From the NCBI GenBank assembly GCA_046705265.1, contig JBJKQL010000010.1, positions 1 through 43,699 on the forward strand: 43,699 nucleotides of DNA, given 5' to 3'. Of this stretch, positions 1 through 7,787 are shown one piece after another. The DNA comes from JAJYTL01 sp046705265 (GTDB lineage: Bacteria; Pseudomonadota; Alphaproteobacteria; Ferrovibrionales; Ferrovibrionaceae). The notes below the pieces were generated by a model, which ran no database searches, was not told the DNA's origin, and saw nothing but the letters and a program-made list of their open reading frames with translations. Position 1 is the stretch's first letter. The number at the start of each line of letters is the position of its first letter. Made by a program: the position numbers and the translations under genes.

Positions 1-106
1 TTTCGGCGGTCATGCCTCGGTCGTAAAGAAAGCTCCGAAGAGGCTATAATCCGGCCATTCCAAATCCTATATAAGACACTGAATTATAAGGAGCATTTTT
101 AACCTC

Positions 107-124
107 TCATTCCCACTCGATGGT
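107..124. repeat. attL: left end of the guaA-integrated element
   Basis: TCATTCCCACTCGATGGT here matches TCACTCCCACTCGATAGT at 9359-9376, with 16 of 18 identical and an unbroken core TCCCACTCGAT. The right copy is the last codons and stop of guaA; the left copy read on the minus strand also encodes TIEWE and a stop. The integrase gene sits next to the right copy, so the two copies are read as attL and attR of one element. Confidence 0.8.
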
Positions 125-382
125 CAATGGGTTTGAGCGCCCATTGTAATTATTGGACTTTCCGCTCAGGCTTCGAAGCCATACCAACTGCGATACCACC
201 AGGGTAAGGGCGCTGGATTCGCGGATTCTATACTGCGATTCCGCCCAGCATAAACGTGCGCACATCATAAACGAGCGTCGCGAGAATGCGGGCCAAAAGA
301 GCCGAAAGTTCGACATGCGCGGCGACCGGTGGCAACCATCACTACGATAGTGCGTCCCCAACTTCGAGAAGTCCACAAAGAA
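125..382. other. Left end of the element without a gene; possible integrase arm sites
   Basis: No convincing gene is seen. The open frames on either strand have no recognisable content. Positions 182-189 (TACCAACT) and 194-201 (TACCACCA) resemble the octamer TACCAACA that occurs four times near the integrase. Their 12-bp spacing equals that of the pair at 9224 and 9236. Two copies of CATAAACG[TA]GCG lie 17 bp apart near 250-278. Confidence 0.4.
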
Positions 383-408
383 GGAGCGCCGGAAGATTCC
401 GGCGCTCC
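383..408 (-). terminator. Intrinsic terminator of the dndB-like gene
   Basis: A perfect 12-bp stem (383-394 with 397-408, GC-rich) lies 13 bp after the dndB-like stop. Read on the minus strand it is followed by TTCTTTG, a modest T-rich tract. Confidence 0.65.
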
Positions 409-420
409 GTTGTTTTGGTC

Positions 421-1506
421 TTATGCAGCTTTGGCATCACTCGGCTTGATCGAGCGTTGTTCCGCTTCGGTCAGCTCCATGCCCAACTTGCCCTTGATGT
501 AGGCTTTCGTTGCGGCACGGGCCTGGCGGTTGGAAACGACCGAGTTAGCGACGATACACACGTCCTGCCAATCTGCATTGGTCTTGAACCAGTCGATGCT
601 TTCCAGGCCAGCAAGTCTTGCCGCCCAGTCGTCGCTTTTCATGAGTTCGCTTCCGAGGCCCCCCAAGGCGCGCAGAACAGTCGAGTGTGCCGAGATGCTT
701 TCCGCTCGAAGTGCTGTCGGCTGTTTCGTGCCGTTCAACACCTTGTTCCAATCGGGCATGTGTTTCGCGACCTGCGTCCAGTAGGTCACAAGCCGATTGG
801 TGTTCCCTTCCACGTCGTCTTCGTCCTGGTCTTTCAGAAGATCGCTGTTCGCGTCGTAGAGCGCTGCGAGCGTAAAAATCTTGTCGGACTTGGACTTGAG
901 CGACGTGTCCACCTTCTCCGTCAGTTCCTTGAACACCGGCACTTTCCCGAGCGCGAACATCGTCGCGATCGAGACCGGATCGCGCTTGTCGAACAGCACG
1001 TTGAGCGACTTCGACGTTTTCACGACATGCTGATTCAGGTCGGTGAACATCTGCTGGATGCGATTGAGATTTTCCCACGGGAACAGCAGCACCGAAATCA
1101 TCTGACTTCCGAGGGCCGGGTTTTTCTTCACCGCCTCGGCAATAGCGGCGCAGCGATGCTGTCCGTCATTGATAATCAGCTCGTCGCCCATTTTCAGCTT
1201 CAACGTTCCGATGTGGTCTGCGCCGTCCGCTTGCGGCGTGGCGACGAACACGGGATCGGTTTTGTAGGAAGCGGTGATGGACGCGAACAAATAGTCGTCC
1301 TCGTTGTCAAGAATATAGGAAGTGATGGCCGGCACCCGAGCTTTGTTCAGCGCGCGCTGTTCGCGCTGTTCGGGGCTGATGTCCGTCCACTGGCGTTCGT
1401 CGGGGTCGAACTTGAACATGTTCTGGATGGCTTCGAGCGGCATCAAGCACGCGTAATAGGTGCGGGTGCCCATCTGGCCCCGAAGGGCGGGAACGTGAAC
1501 GTACAT
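421..1506 (-). CDS. dndB: DndB-like DGQHR-domain protein
   Basis: A 361-residue protein resembling DndB over its whole length. Near the N terminus it has a run like the family's VHVPALRG start, then FASITASY, then the diagnostic DGQHR motif at residues 114-118 inside a nucleotide-pocket-like segment, then DLNQH and KTSKSLNVLFD. In dnd phosphorothioation clusters DndB represses the operon and binds DNA. Here dndA, C, D and E are absent from the element, so it stands alone. The ATG at 1506 follows a GGAGAAG ribosome site. The gene is read from a promoter inside a 22-bp-phased AGCT box array and ends at a strong hairpin, so it is a single-gene unit. It may be an autorepressor, a remnant of a dnd locus, or a DNA-binding maintenance protein; the motif resembles the ParB/sulfiredoxin fold, which is inference. 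The family call is firm, the role is not. Confidence 0.85.
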   Translation of the reverse strand: MYVHVPALRGQMGTRTYYACLMPLEAIQNMFKFDPDERQWTDISPEQREQRALNKARVPAITSYILDNEDDYLFASITASYKTDPVFVATPQADGADHIGTLKLKMGDELIINDGQHRCAAIAEAVKKNPALGSQMISVLLFPWENLNRIQQMFTDLNQHVVKTSKSLNVLFDKRDPVSIATMFALGKVPVFKELTEKVDTSLKSKSDKIFTLAALYDANSDLLKDQDEDDVEGNTNRLVTYWTQVAKHMPDWNKVLNGTKQPTALRAESISAHSTVLRALGGLGSELMKSDDWAARLAGLESIDWFKTNADWQDVCIVANSVVSNRQARAATKAYIKGKLGMELTEAEQRSIKPSDAKAA

Positions 1507-1513
1507 TTGCTTC

Positions 1514-1689
1514 TCCTATTCGAGCTCAGTTCCCTTTAGAGCGACGATCGCTCATGTCTGCGGGTGAGCTCATACCGTTGTTTGTAGCAGCTCTCCTACG
1601 TTTCGTCAACAGCTCTCTAAAATGTTTTTTGGAGCTGCGCAACTCTTTGTGGAGAGCTGCATGGGATTTCCGGGGGAGCTGTAAAATAG
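1514..1689. promoter_or_regulatory. 22-bp-phased AGCT box array upstream of the dndB-like gene
   Basis: AGCT occurs at 1523, 1567, 1589, 1611, 1633, 1655 and 1677: steps of 44, 22, 22, 22, 22 and 22 bp. The empty register at 1545 is occupied by a different palindrome, GAGCGA-CGA-TCGCTC (1539-1553), centred at almost the same place. Boxes at 1523 and 1567 read GAGCTC; those at 1589 and 1611 read CAGCTCTC; those at 1633, 1655 and 1677 read GGAGCTG, GAGCTG and GGAGCTG, the inverse orientation. The period is about two helical turns, so all boxes face one side of the helix. The array overlaps the promoter at 1581-1609 and reaches to within about 17 bp of the start codon. It is read as an operator or iteron/centromere-like array. 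Confidence 0.85.
1581..1609 (-). promoter_or_regulatory. Sigma-70-like promoter of the dndB-like gene
   Basis: Read on the minus strand: -35 TTGACG (1609-1604), 17-bp spacer, -10 TACAAA (1586-1581). The predicted start is near 1574, giving a leader of about 68 nt. One AGCT box lies in the spacer (1589-1592) and one just upstream of the -35 (1611-1614), so a protein bound there would block polymerase. Confidence 0.65.
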
Positions 1690-1691
1690 CC

Positions 1692-1859
1692 AGGGGTCGG
1701 GAGGCCCTGGAAGCTCTCGGGTGGCAGGTGCGGTTTCTCTGGCAATGCTCGATTACGGACGCCGCTTTGAGCGACTTAGCCTCCGAGATTGCCAATCTTC
1801 CACGGAAGGAAAAAGCGAGCCATAGGCGCCGCAGCATCATATTGAAAAATCCGCCCTGA
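1692..1859 (+). pseudogene. Probable C-terminal remnant of a Vsr/DUF559-type endonuclease
   Basis: The frame reads REALEALGWQVRFLWQC and continues for about 35 residues. This resembles the end of Vsr-type endonucleases, where ALxxLGWxVxxxWEC followed by an acidic helix is typical. The N-terminal catalytic part is missing: upstream of 1692 the same frame runs through the AGCT array with no homology. It is followed at once by a terminator hairpin, as a real gene end would be. A 5'-truncated remnant is the likeliest reading; the match is short. Confidence 0.4.
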
Positions 1860-1871
1860 AAGCGGATTTTT
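1845..1871 (+). terminator. Intrinsic terminator after the vsr-like remnant
   Basis: AAAAATCCGC (1845-1854) pairs perfectly with GCGGATTTTT (1862-1871) around a 7-nt loop. The A and T tracts on both arms make it look bidirectional. It overlaps the end of the vsr-like frame. Confidence 0.75.
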
Positions 1872-2001
1872 AAGGACGATCCGGTGTGGGCGGCCTTCTC
1901 AATGACCTTGAAGCCGGGTTTATAAATTTCATGAAACACGAAGCATGACTTAGCGAATATCGAGATATATGAACTCGACAGCGGTTTGAAAATCTGCCAA
2001 A

Positions 2002-2799
2002 ATGCTAAGCATGGATATGCGTTCTGGCAGCAAGCTAAACCGGCTCCAGCAGGAACTCCCGGAGGGACTCCTGGCCGACGCCGCTTGGATGGAGGCCCAC
2101 GGCTACTCTTCTGCGCTGCGCAGCCAGTATGTTCGCGCGGGCTGGCTCGATAGCCCGGCCCGGCGCGTCTATCGCCGCTCGCGCACGTCGCTGACATGGC
2201 AGCAAGTGGTCGTCTCGCTTCAGAAGGTGCTGGACCTTCCGCTGACCGTTGGCGGGCGCACCGCGCTCGAACAGCAGGGTTACGCCCATTACCTTTCGAC
2301 GGCAATGCGCGAGGTTCACCTTTACGGGCCGAAACGCCCGCCGACCTGGCTGGCGAGCCTGCCGCTCGACGTGACCTTTCATTGGCACAACAGCCTGCGG
2401 CTGTTTCCCAGCGACGCCGACGCACCGCCCGAGCCAAGCCCCGTCATGGTCAGCGCCGGCGGCCTGACCTTGCCTATACGATATTCCAGCAAGGAGCGCG
2501 CCGTTCTCGAATTGCTCGACGAACTGCCCGAGCATGAAAGCTTCCATCAGGCCGACACCTTGATGGAAGGGATGAGCGATCTGAGCCCGCGCCGCTTGCA
2601 AACCCTGCTGGAGGCTTGCGCCAGCGTGAAGGTGAAGCGGCTTTTTCTCTACTTCGCCGACCGACACCGCCATGCGTGGCGATCCCGGCTCGACATGTCC
2701 CGCGTCGATCTGGGTTCGGGCAAGCGCGTCCTCGTCAAAGGCGGCAAGCTCGATCCGCACTACAACATCACCGTGCCGTCCGACCTGGGAGGCCCGTGA
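2002..2799 (+). CDS. abiEi: AbiEi-family antitoxin of a type IV toxin-antitoxin pair
   Basis: A 265-residue protein with the layout of the long AbiEi antitoxins: an N-terminal winged-helix segment (about residues 5-60, including ALRSQYVRAGWL), a central part with LTVGGRTALEQQGY, and a C-terminal segment ending in YNITVPSDL. In this family the antitoxin represses its own operon and counteracts the AbiEii nucleotidyltransferase. The start is uncertain because in-frame ATGs lie at 2002, 2011 and 2017 with no clear ribosome site. The next gene begins at its stop codon, so the two are translationally coupled. Its likely job is to stabilise the mobile element or block phage. Confidence 0.85.
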   Translation: MLSMDMRSGSKLNRLQQELPEGLLADAAWMEAHGYSSALRSQYVRAGWLDSPARRVYRRSRTSLTWQQVVVSLQKVLDLPLTVGGRTALEQQGYAHYLSTAMREVHLYGPKRPPTWLASLPLDVTFHWHNSLRLFPSDADAPPEPSPVMVSAGGLTLPIRYSSKERAVLELLDELPEHESFHQADTLMEGMSDLSPRRLQTLLEACASVKVKRLFLYFADRHRHAWRSRLDMSRVDLGSGKRVLVKGGKLDPHYNITVPSDLGGP

Positions 2800-3722
2800 A
2801 TTTCATGGCCTTCTTGGACACATACCGGCAGCAGGTCGCCCTGCTTATCCGCGTCCTTCCTTTCGTCGCGGAGGAGCGGGCTTTCGCGCTCAAGGGCGGC
2901 ACCGCGATCAACCTATTCGTGCGCGACATGCCGCGCCTCTCCGTGGACATCGACCTGACCTATCTGCCGGTCGAAGATCGGGCCACGTCGCTCGCGGCAA
3001 TCGACGCCGCCATGCTGCGGATCAAGGAACGGATCGAGCGGGGCATACCGGCGGCGAGGGTCAATGCTTCGCGTTCCGCCGACGAGAATATCGTCACCAA
3101 GCTGATCGTTCGGGCGAGTGGCGTGCAGATCAAAGTCGAGGTGACGCCGGTGCTCCGCGGCGCGGTCTATGATCCCGTCGTGATGAGCGTGGTTTCCGCT
3201 GTCGAAGATGCCTTCGGCTTCGCCGAAATGCAGGTCGTGTCATTCGCCGACCTCTATGCGGGCAAGATCGTGGCGGCCTTCGACCGCCAGCACCCGCGCG
3301 ACCTCTTCGACGTGCGCGGTTTGCTGGCGAACGAGGGCGTCGGCGACGAGTTGCGCCGCGCCTTTCTGGTCTACGTCATCAGTCACAACCGTCCGATGGC
3401 CGAAGTTCTCGCCCCGACCCGCAAGCCGCTGGGCGAGGAGTTCGCACGGGGTTTCGCCGGCATGACTCAGGAGCCTGTCGCGCTTTCGGACCTTGAGGCC
3501 GCGCGGGAAGCGATCATCGCCGCGATGGTGGCCGCCATGCCAGAAGATCACCGGCGCTTCCTTGCCGGCTTCAAGCGCGGCGAACCGGATTGGACGCTTC
3601 TCGGGATACCGGAAGCGCAGCATTTGCCCGCCGTCATGTGGAAACAGCGCAACCTCGCAAAGCTGCCCGAAGCAAAACGGCGCGAGTTGGCCGATGCGTT
3701 GGCGCGCGTTCTCTTTCCCTGA
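2796..3722 (+). CDS. abiEii: AbiEii-family nucleotidyltransferase toxin
   Basis: A protein of 308 residues from GTG 2796, which overlaps the antitoxin TGA by 3 bases, or 305 residues from ATG 2805. GGAGG at 2788-2792 is rather close to the GTG and rather far from the ATG, so the start is open. The nucleotidyltransferase signature is clear: FALKGGTAINLFVRD then LSVDIDLTYLP (residues about 32-58), with VKIEV-like metal-site spacing and a downstream Y-GKI--AFDRQHPRDLFD block typical of AbiEii/AbiGii proteins. Known members transfer nucleotides to tRNA or a similar target and arrest growth. No truncation is seen. Confidence 0.87.
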   Translation: MNFMAFLDTYRQQVALLIRVLPFVAEERAFALKGGTAINLFVRDMPRLSVDIDLTYLPVEDRATSLAAIDAAMLRIKERIERGIPAARVNASRSADENIVTKLIVRASGVQIKVEVTPVLRGAVYDPVVMSVVSAVEDAFGFAEMQVVSFADLYAGKIVAAFDRQHPRDLFDVRGLLANEGVGDELRRAFLVYVISHNRPMAEVLAPTRKPLGEEFARGFAGMTQEPVALSDLEAAREAIIAAMVAAMPEDHRRFLAGFKRGEPDWTLLGIPEAQHLPAVMWKQRNLAKLPEAKRRELADALARVLFP

Positions 3723-3766
3723 CCGCAACGCCATCGAAGGGGCGTGTCCTTTGGGGGTGCTGATGC

Positions 3767-3985
3767 TCAGTTATCCTCGAACGCCTGCTTTCCCTTCGCC
3801 ACCCACAGCGCCAACGCCTTGTCGCGCTCATCGCTTTGGAGCTTGTCGGCCATCCAGAGCAGCGCGCCATAGATCATGGCGCGGTCGTCGCCGGTGAGGT
3901 CCACGATGCCGGCTTTGACGACGAGGCCGCCGAGTTCGATCAGATGCCGCGTCCGCTTGCGGCGCTCGACCTGCCAGGTGCGCAT
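3767..3985 (-). CDS. traD: Conjugal transfer protein TraD (Ti-type, small)
   Basis: A 72-residue protein beginning MRTWQVERRKRTRHLIELG and continuing with GALLWMADKL, the pattern of the small TraD found beside traC in Ti-type DNA-processing regions. Such proteins are auxiliary relaxosome components. It starts 1 bp after the traC stop, so the two form an operon read away from oriT. It is not the VirD4-like coupling protein of F plasmids that has the same name. Confidence 0.8.
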   Translation of the reverse strand: MRTWQVERRKRTRHLIELGGLVVKAGIVDLTGDDRAMIYGALLWMADKLQSDERDKALALWVAKGKQAFEDN

Positions 3986-3986
3986 G

Positions 3987-4313
3987 TCATGTTGCGCCCG
4001 CGCCGCTTGATGCCGGTTGCGTGCCGCCCGGTTGCGATTGATCGCCGCCAGTGTCGCGATCAGACGATGGAGCAGATCGCCGTGACCGCCCCTGAAAGAA
4101 CGCGGCCCCGCGCTTCGCCCATGCCTCCCTCTTTCCGGCGTCTTTGGTTTCGGCCAGCACGATCAGCGCGCCCGCCAGTTCCTCGGCGCTGAGGGCGTCG
4201 GCTCCGGTCGAGATGACCAACTCGCCGAGTTGCTGAACCTTGCGGGCTTTCAGGTCTCGCGTCTTGTCTTCGAGCGACTTCAGTTCCGCATCGAAATCCC
4301 GTGGCTTGCGCAT
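3987..4313 (-). CDS. traC: Conjugal transfer protein TraC (Ti-type)
   Basis: A 108-residue protein starting MRKPRDFDAELKSLEDKTRDL. It has a charged, coiled-coil-prone N-terminal half (about residues 5-35), a middle segment with LGELVISTGADALSAEELAG, and a low-complexity Ser/Gly/Thr-rich tail. This layout fits the TraC accessory proteins that bind oriT beside TraA. An in-frame ATG four codons upstream (4325) is an alternative start. It is divergent from traA, with oriT in between, the classic Ti arrangement. Confidence 0.78.
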   Translation of the reverse strand: MRKPRDFDAELKSLEDKTRDLKARKVQQLGELVISTGADALSAEELAGALIVLAETKDAGKREAWAKRGAAFFQGRSRRSAPSSDRDTGGDQSQPGGTQPASSGAGAT

Positions 4314-4426
4314 CACCGTCTCCATAAGCTGTCGATGGAGCGATGATAGTTGAGCGCCTACCGCAATGCTGTAAGGTTGCCGAGACGGGCTGAAACGGTG
4401 CGAGCAGTCCCGAGAAATTAGTTTCG

Positions 4427-4454
4427 AGGGCGCGCTTATACGTCGTTCCGACGT
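4427..4454 (-). other. oriT: hairpin plus RSF1010/Ti-type nic core
   Basis: Read on the minus strand, a perfect 6-bp inverted repeat (ACGTCG-GAA-CGACGT, 4454-4440) is followed at once by ATAAGCGCGCCCT (4439-4427). From memory, the nic core of RSF1010 and Ti oriT is close to TAAGTGCGCCCT and is also preceded by a hairpin. One base differs over that core. It lies between divergent traC and traA, where Ti oriT sits. By analogy the relaxase would cut within GCG/CCCT and transfer the minus strand. Confidence 0.8.
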
Positions 4455-4484
4455 GCGCTTCGCCGTGGTGATGTTCGGGTCGCG

Positions 4485-7409
4485 ATGGCGATCTATCATC
4501 TTCACGTCAAGGTCATCGGCCGCAAATCCGGCTCTAGCGCGGTGGCGTCAGCCGCCTACCGCTCGGCCTCGCGGCTGCGCGATGATCGGCTTGAGCGCAG
4601 CCACGACTTCTCCAACAAGCGCGGCGTCGTCCATTCCGAGGTCATGATGCCGGAGGATGCGCCCGAACAATGGAGGGACCGCGAACGGCTCTGGAACGAT
4701 GTCGAGGCGTTCGAGGTGAGGAAGGACGCTCAGCTCGCCCGCGAGGTCGAGTTCGCCCTTCCGCGCGAGATGACGCAAGCCCAGGGCATCGAACTCGCCC
4801 GCGACTTCGTACAGTCAGAGTTTGTCGATCAGGGCATGATCGCCGACCTCAATGTGCATTGGGACATGGCCGAGGACGGGATGCCCAAGCCCCACGCCCA
4901 TGTCATGCTGACCATGCGATCCGTGGACGAGAACGGCTTCGGCCCGAAGGTGCGGGACTGGAACCGCACGGAGATGGTCGAACGCTGGCGGGAAAGCTGG
5001 GCGGAGCTGGCCAACGAACGCCTGGCCGAACTCGACATCGACGCGCACATCGACCACCGCAGTCTGGAGGCCCAGGGCATTGCGCTGGAGCCGCAAAGCC
5101 AGATCGGCGCGCCCGCGCAGCGCATCGAGGGCGAAGGGATCGAGGCCGCCGACCGCGCAGACATGCACCGCGAGATCGCGCGCAACAACGGCGCACGGAT
5201 CGTCGCTGATCCTTCGGTGGCGTTCGACGCGATCACCCACCAACAATCCACCTTCACGCGGCGCGACATGGCGATGTTCGCGCACCGGCACAGCGACGGA
5301 ATCGAGCAGTTCAACGCGGTCATGGGCGCGATGCGGAGCGCGCCCGAACTGGTAGAACTCGGCGCGGACGGACGCGGCGAGGACCGCTTCACCACCCGCG
5401 AGATGATCGAGGTCGAGCAGCGCCTGCACCGCGCCGCCGAACTCGTGGCCGAGACGGAACGCCATGGCGTGCGTGATGTGGATCGCGAAGCGGCGCTAGC
5501 GCGTGTGGAAGCGCGTGGCCTTGTGCTTTCGGGAGAGCAGGCCGAGGCGCTTACGCATGTCACCGACGGGCGTGATCTCGGCGTGGTGGTCGGTTATGCC
5601 GGAACGGGAAAGAGCGCGATGCTGGGCGTGGCGCGCGAAGCCTGGGAAGCGGCGGGCTACGAGGTCTGGGGCGTGGCGCTGTCGGGCATCGCGGCCGAGA
5701 ATTTGGAAAGCGGCTCGGGCATCGCATCACGCACCATCGCCAGCATGGAGCATGGTTGGGGACAGGGCCGCGACGTGCTCACGTCCCGCGATGTGCTTGT
5801 CATCGATGAGGCGGGCATGGTCGGCACGCGCCAGTTGGAGCGCGTGCTGTCCCATGCCGCCGATGCCGGCGCCAAGGTCGTGCTGGTCGGCGATCCGCAG
5901 CAACTTCAGTCTATAGAAGCTGGCGCTGCGTTCCGCTCAATCTTCGAGCGCCACGGCGGCGCGGAGATCGGCGAGGTACGCCGCCAGCGGGAGGACTGGC
6001 AGCGCGACGCCACACGCGAACTGGCGACCGGCCGGGCGGGCGAAGCGATCCATGCCTATGACGCGCACGGCATGGTCCATGCCGCTGCGACACGCGAGCA
6101 AGCGCGCGACGATCTGATCGAGGGCTGGGCCCGCGAGCGGCTGGCATCGCCCGACCAGAGCCGCATCATCCTCACCCACACCAACGACGAGGTGCGCGCG
6201 CTCAACGAGGCCGCGCGCAAACGGATGCGGGAAGCCGGCGATTTGGGCGATGACGTGCGTATCACGGTCGAACGCGGCGAGCGCAAGTTCGCCAGCGGGG
6301 ATCGCGTCATGTTCCTGCAAAACGAGCGCGGCCTTGGCGTGAAGAACGGTACGCTCGGGACCATCGTTGAGGTCAGCGAGCGATCCATGTCCGTACGCAC
6401 CGACGACGGGCGCGGCGTCTCGTTCGACCTCAAGGATTACAACCGCATCGACCACGGATATGCCGCGACCATTCACAAGGCGCAGGGCATGACGGTGGAC
6501 CGCACCCATGTTCTGGCGACGCCTGGCCTGGATGCCCACGGCAGCTATGTCGCCCTGTCGCGCCATCGTGATGGCATGGACCTGCATTACGGCCGCGATG
6601 ACTTCGCGGACGAGAACAGACTCGTCCGCACCCTGTCGCGCGACCGCGCCAAGGACATGGCGTCGGATTACGAACGCGCCGATCCGGCGCAGGGCTATGC
6701 CGAGCGGCGCGGGATCACCTTCCGCGAGCGCGTGGAACGGGTTGTCGAGATCGTCAAGCAAGCACCCGAGAAAGTGCGCGGCATGTTCGATGGCCTGCGC
6801 CTGCCCACCGAGGGCGAGCAAGGGCCGGAAAGGAAGGTGGAGGAAGACCCGGAGGCGGCGGTGCGCCGCGCCCGGACCAGGGCGCTCGTCCGCCATGCCC
6901 GCGCCGTCGATGCGATCTTCGAGGTGCAGGAGCAGGGCGGCAGGGCCAGCCCGGCGCAGATGACGGAATTGCAGGACGCCCGCAAAGCCTTCGAGGAAGT
7001 GCGGCCTCATGGCTCGCACGATGCCGAAGCCGCCTACAAGAAGAACCCGGAACTTGCGACGGAGGCAGCGTCAGGCAACACGCGGCGCGCCATCCGCGCC
7101 CTGCAACTGGAAACCGAGCTACGCACCGATCCCGGCTTGCGCGCCGACCGCTTCGTGGAACGCTGGCGGGAACTCGGCCAAGCCAGCCAGCGCCAGTATC
7201 AAGCAGGCGATATGTCCGGTTACAAGGCAACACGGTCAACGATGGGCGACATGGCGAAAAGCCTGGAGCGCGATCCGCAGATGGAATCCCTGCTCGCCAA
7301 TCGTAAGCGAGAACTCGGCATCTCGTTCGACTCGGGCCGCAGCCTCGGACGAGAACTGGCCTTCAATCACGGCATCGACATCGGCAGAGGACTGGGTATC
7401 GGATTGTAA
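4485..7409 (+). CDS. traA: Ti-type conjugative relaxase/helicase TraA
   Basis: A 974-residue MobA/MobL-type relaxase fused to a superfamily-1 helicase. The start MAIYHLHVKVIGRKSGSSAV has Tyr25 in AAYRS, the position of the catalytic tyrosine in RSF1010 MobA. The metal-binding histidines are in PKPHAHVMLTMR. The helicase part has a Walker A GYAGTGKS (about residue 370), a Walker B-like VIDEAGM (about 439), GDPQQLQ, and late motifs with GYAATIHKAQGMT and SYVALSRHRDGM. The C-terminal about 200 residues are charged and probably helical. It is shorter than Ti-plasmid TraA (about 1100) but intact. It nicks oriT just upstream and unwinds the transferred strand. A coupling protein and secretion channel must come from elsewhere. 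Confidence 0.95.
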   Translation: MAIYHLHVKVIGRKSGSSAVASAAYRSASRLRDDRLERSHDFSNKRGVVHSEVMMPEDAPEQWRDRERLWNDVEAFEVRKDAQLAREVEFALPREMTQAQGIELARDFVQSEFVDQGMIADLNVHWDMAEDGMPKPHAHVMLTMRSVDENGFGPKVRDWNRTEMVERWRESWAELANERLAELDIDAHIDHRSLEAQGIALEPQSQIGAPAQRIEGEGIEAADRADMHREIARNNGARIVADPSVAFDAITHQQSTFTRRDMAMFAHRHSDGIEQFNAVMGAMRSAPELVELGADGRGEDRFTTREMIEVEQRLHRAAELVAETERHGVRDVDREAALARVEARGLVLSGEQAEALTHVTDGRDLGVVVGYAGTGKSAMLGVAREAWEAAGYEVWGVALSGIAAENLESGSGIASRTIASMEHGWGQGRDVLTSRDVLVIDEAGMVGTRQLERVLSHAADAGAKVVLVGDPQQLQSIEAGAAFRSIFERHGGAEIGEVRRQREDWQRDATRELATGRAGEAIHAYDAHGMVHAAATREQARDDLIEGWARERLASPDQSRIILTHTNDEVRALNEAARKRMREAGDLGDDVRITVERGERKFASGDRVMFLQNERGLGVKNGTLGTIVEVSERSMSVRTDDGRGVSFDLKDYNRIDHGYAATIHKAQGMTVDRTHVLATPGLDAHGSYVALSRHRDGMDLHYGRDDFADENRLVRTLSRDRAKDMASDYERADPAQGYAERRGITFRERVERVVEIVKQAPEKVRGMFDGLRLPTEGEQGPERKVEEDPEAAVRRARTRALVRHARAVDAIFEVQEQGGRASPAQMTELQDARKAFEEVRPHGSHDAEAAYKKNPELATEAASGNTRRAIRALQLETELRTDPGLRADRFVERWRELGQASQRQYQAGDMSGYKATRSTMGDMAKSLERDPQMESLLANRKRELGISFDSGRSLGRELAFNHGIDIGRGLGIGL

Positions 7410-7539
7410 AACTATCCTATTTTCCGCCGCCTCCACGCCACACTACTACGACCGCCAAATATCTATTGCACAACAACAAATGCTCGCTCTGTCTGGTCTC
7501 TGCAATCGTCAGAAACACCCGGCAGGAGGCAGCGCAACC

Positions 7540-7773
7540 ATGCTCGCACCAGACCGTATCGTCCGCATGAAAACCATTCTCGCCCGCACTGGCCTATCCC
7601 GGTCTACTATCTACCGCAAGATCGCCGAGGGCACGTTCCCGCCTCGGATCAAGATCAGCATGAACGGCGCCGGCTGGCGGGAATCCGACATCGACCGCTG
7701 GATCGCCGATCCTGCCGGCTGGCGGCCACCAATGACGACGACTGACAGAATGGACACGAACCGCACCACTTAA
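7540..7773 (+). CDS. AlpA-family phage/island regulator
   Basis: A 77-residue protein with the AlpA/MerR-like helix-turn-helix pattern: RMKTILARTGLSRSTIYRKI (residues 9-28), then GTFPPRIKIS and WRESDIDRWI. AlpA proteins activate integrase expression or act in excision of P4-like islands. ATG 7540 is preceded at 10 nt by AGGAGG; earlier in-frame codons lack a ribosome site. It is convergent with the integrase, 14 bp apart end to end. A role in switching excision is inferred from this placement. Confidence 0.85.
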   Translation: MLAPDRIVRMKTILARTGLSRSTIYRKIAEGTFPPRIKISMNGAGWRESDIDRWIADPAGWRPPMTTTDRMDTNRTT

Positions 7774-7787
7774 TCGCACCACGCAAT

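Noticed and set aside
1..25. The minus strand reads DRGMTAE, like the GMTAD block of GuaA, suggesting a second guaA fragment.
   Set aside because: Only about five residues match, the neighbouring residues do not, and its order relative to the TIEWE repeat is wrong for a guaA tail.
286..1539. A 417-codon open frame on the plus strand.
   Set aside because: It is the complement of the dndB-like gene, which has clear motifs.
1514..1689. The phased array considered as a CRISPR.
   Set aside because: Only 4-9 bp are shared per unit, the units alternate in orientation and there are no cas genes.
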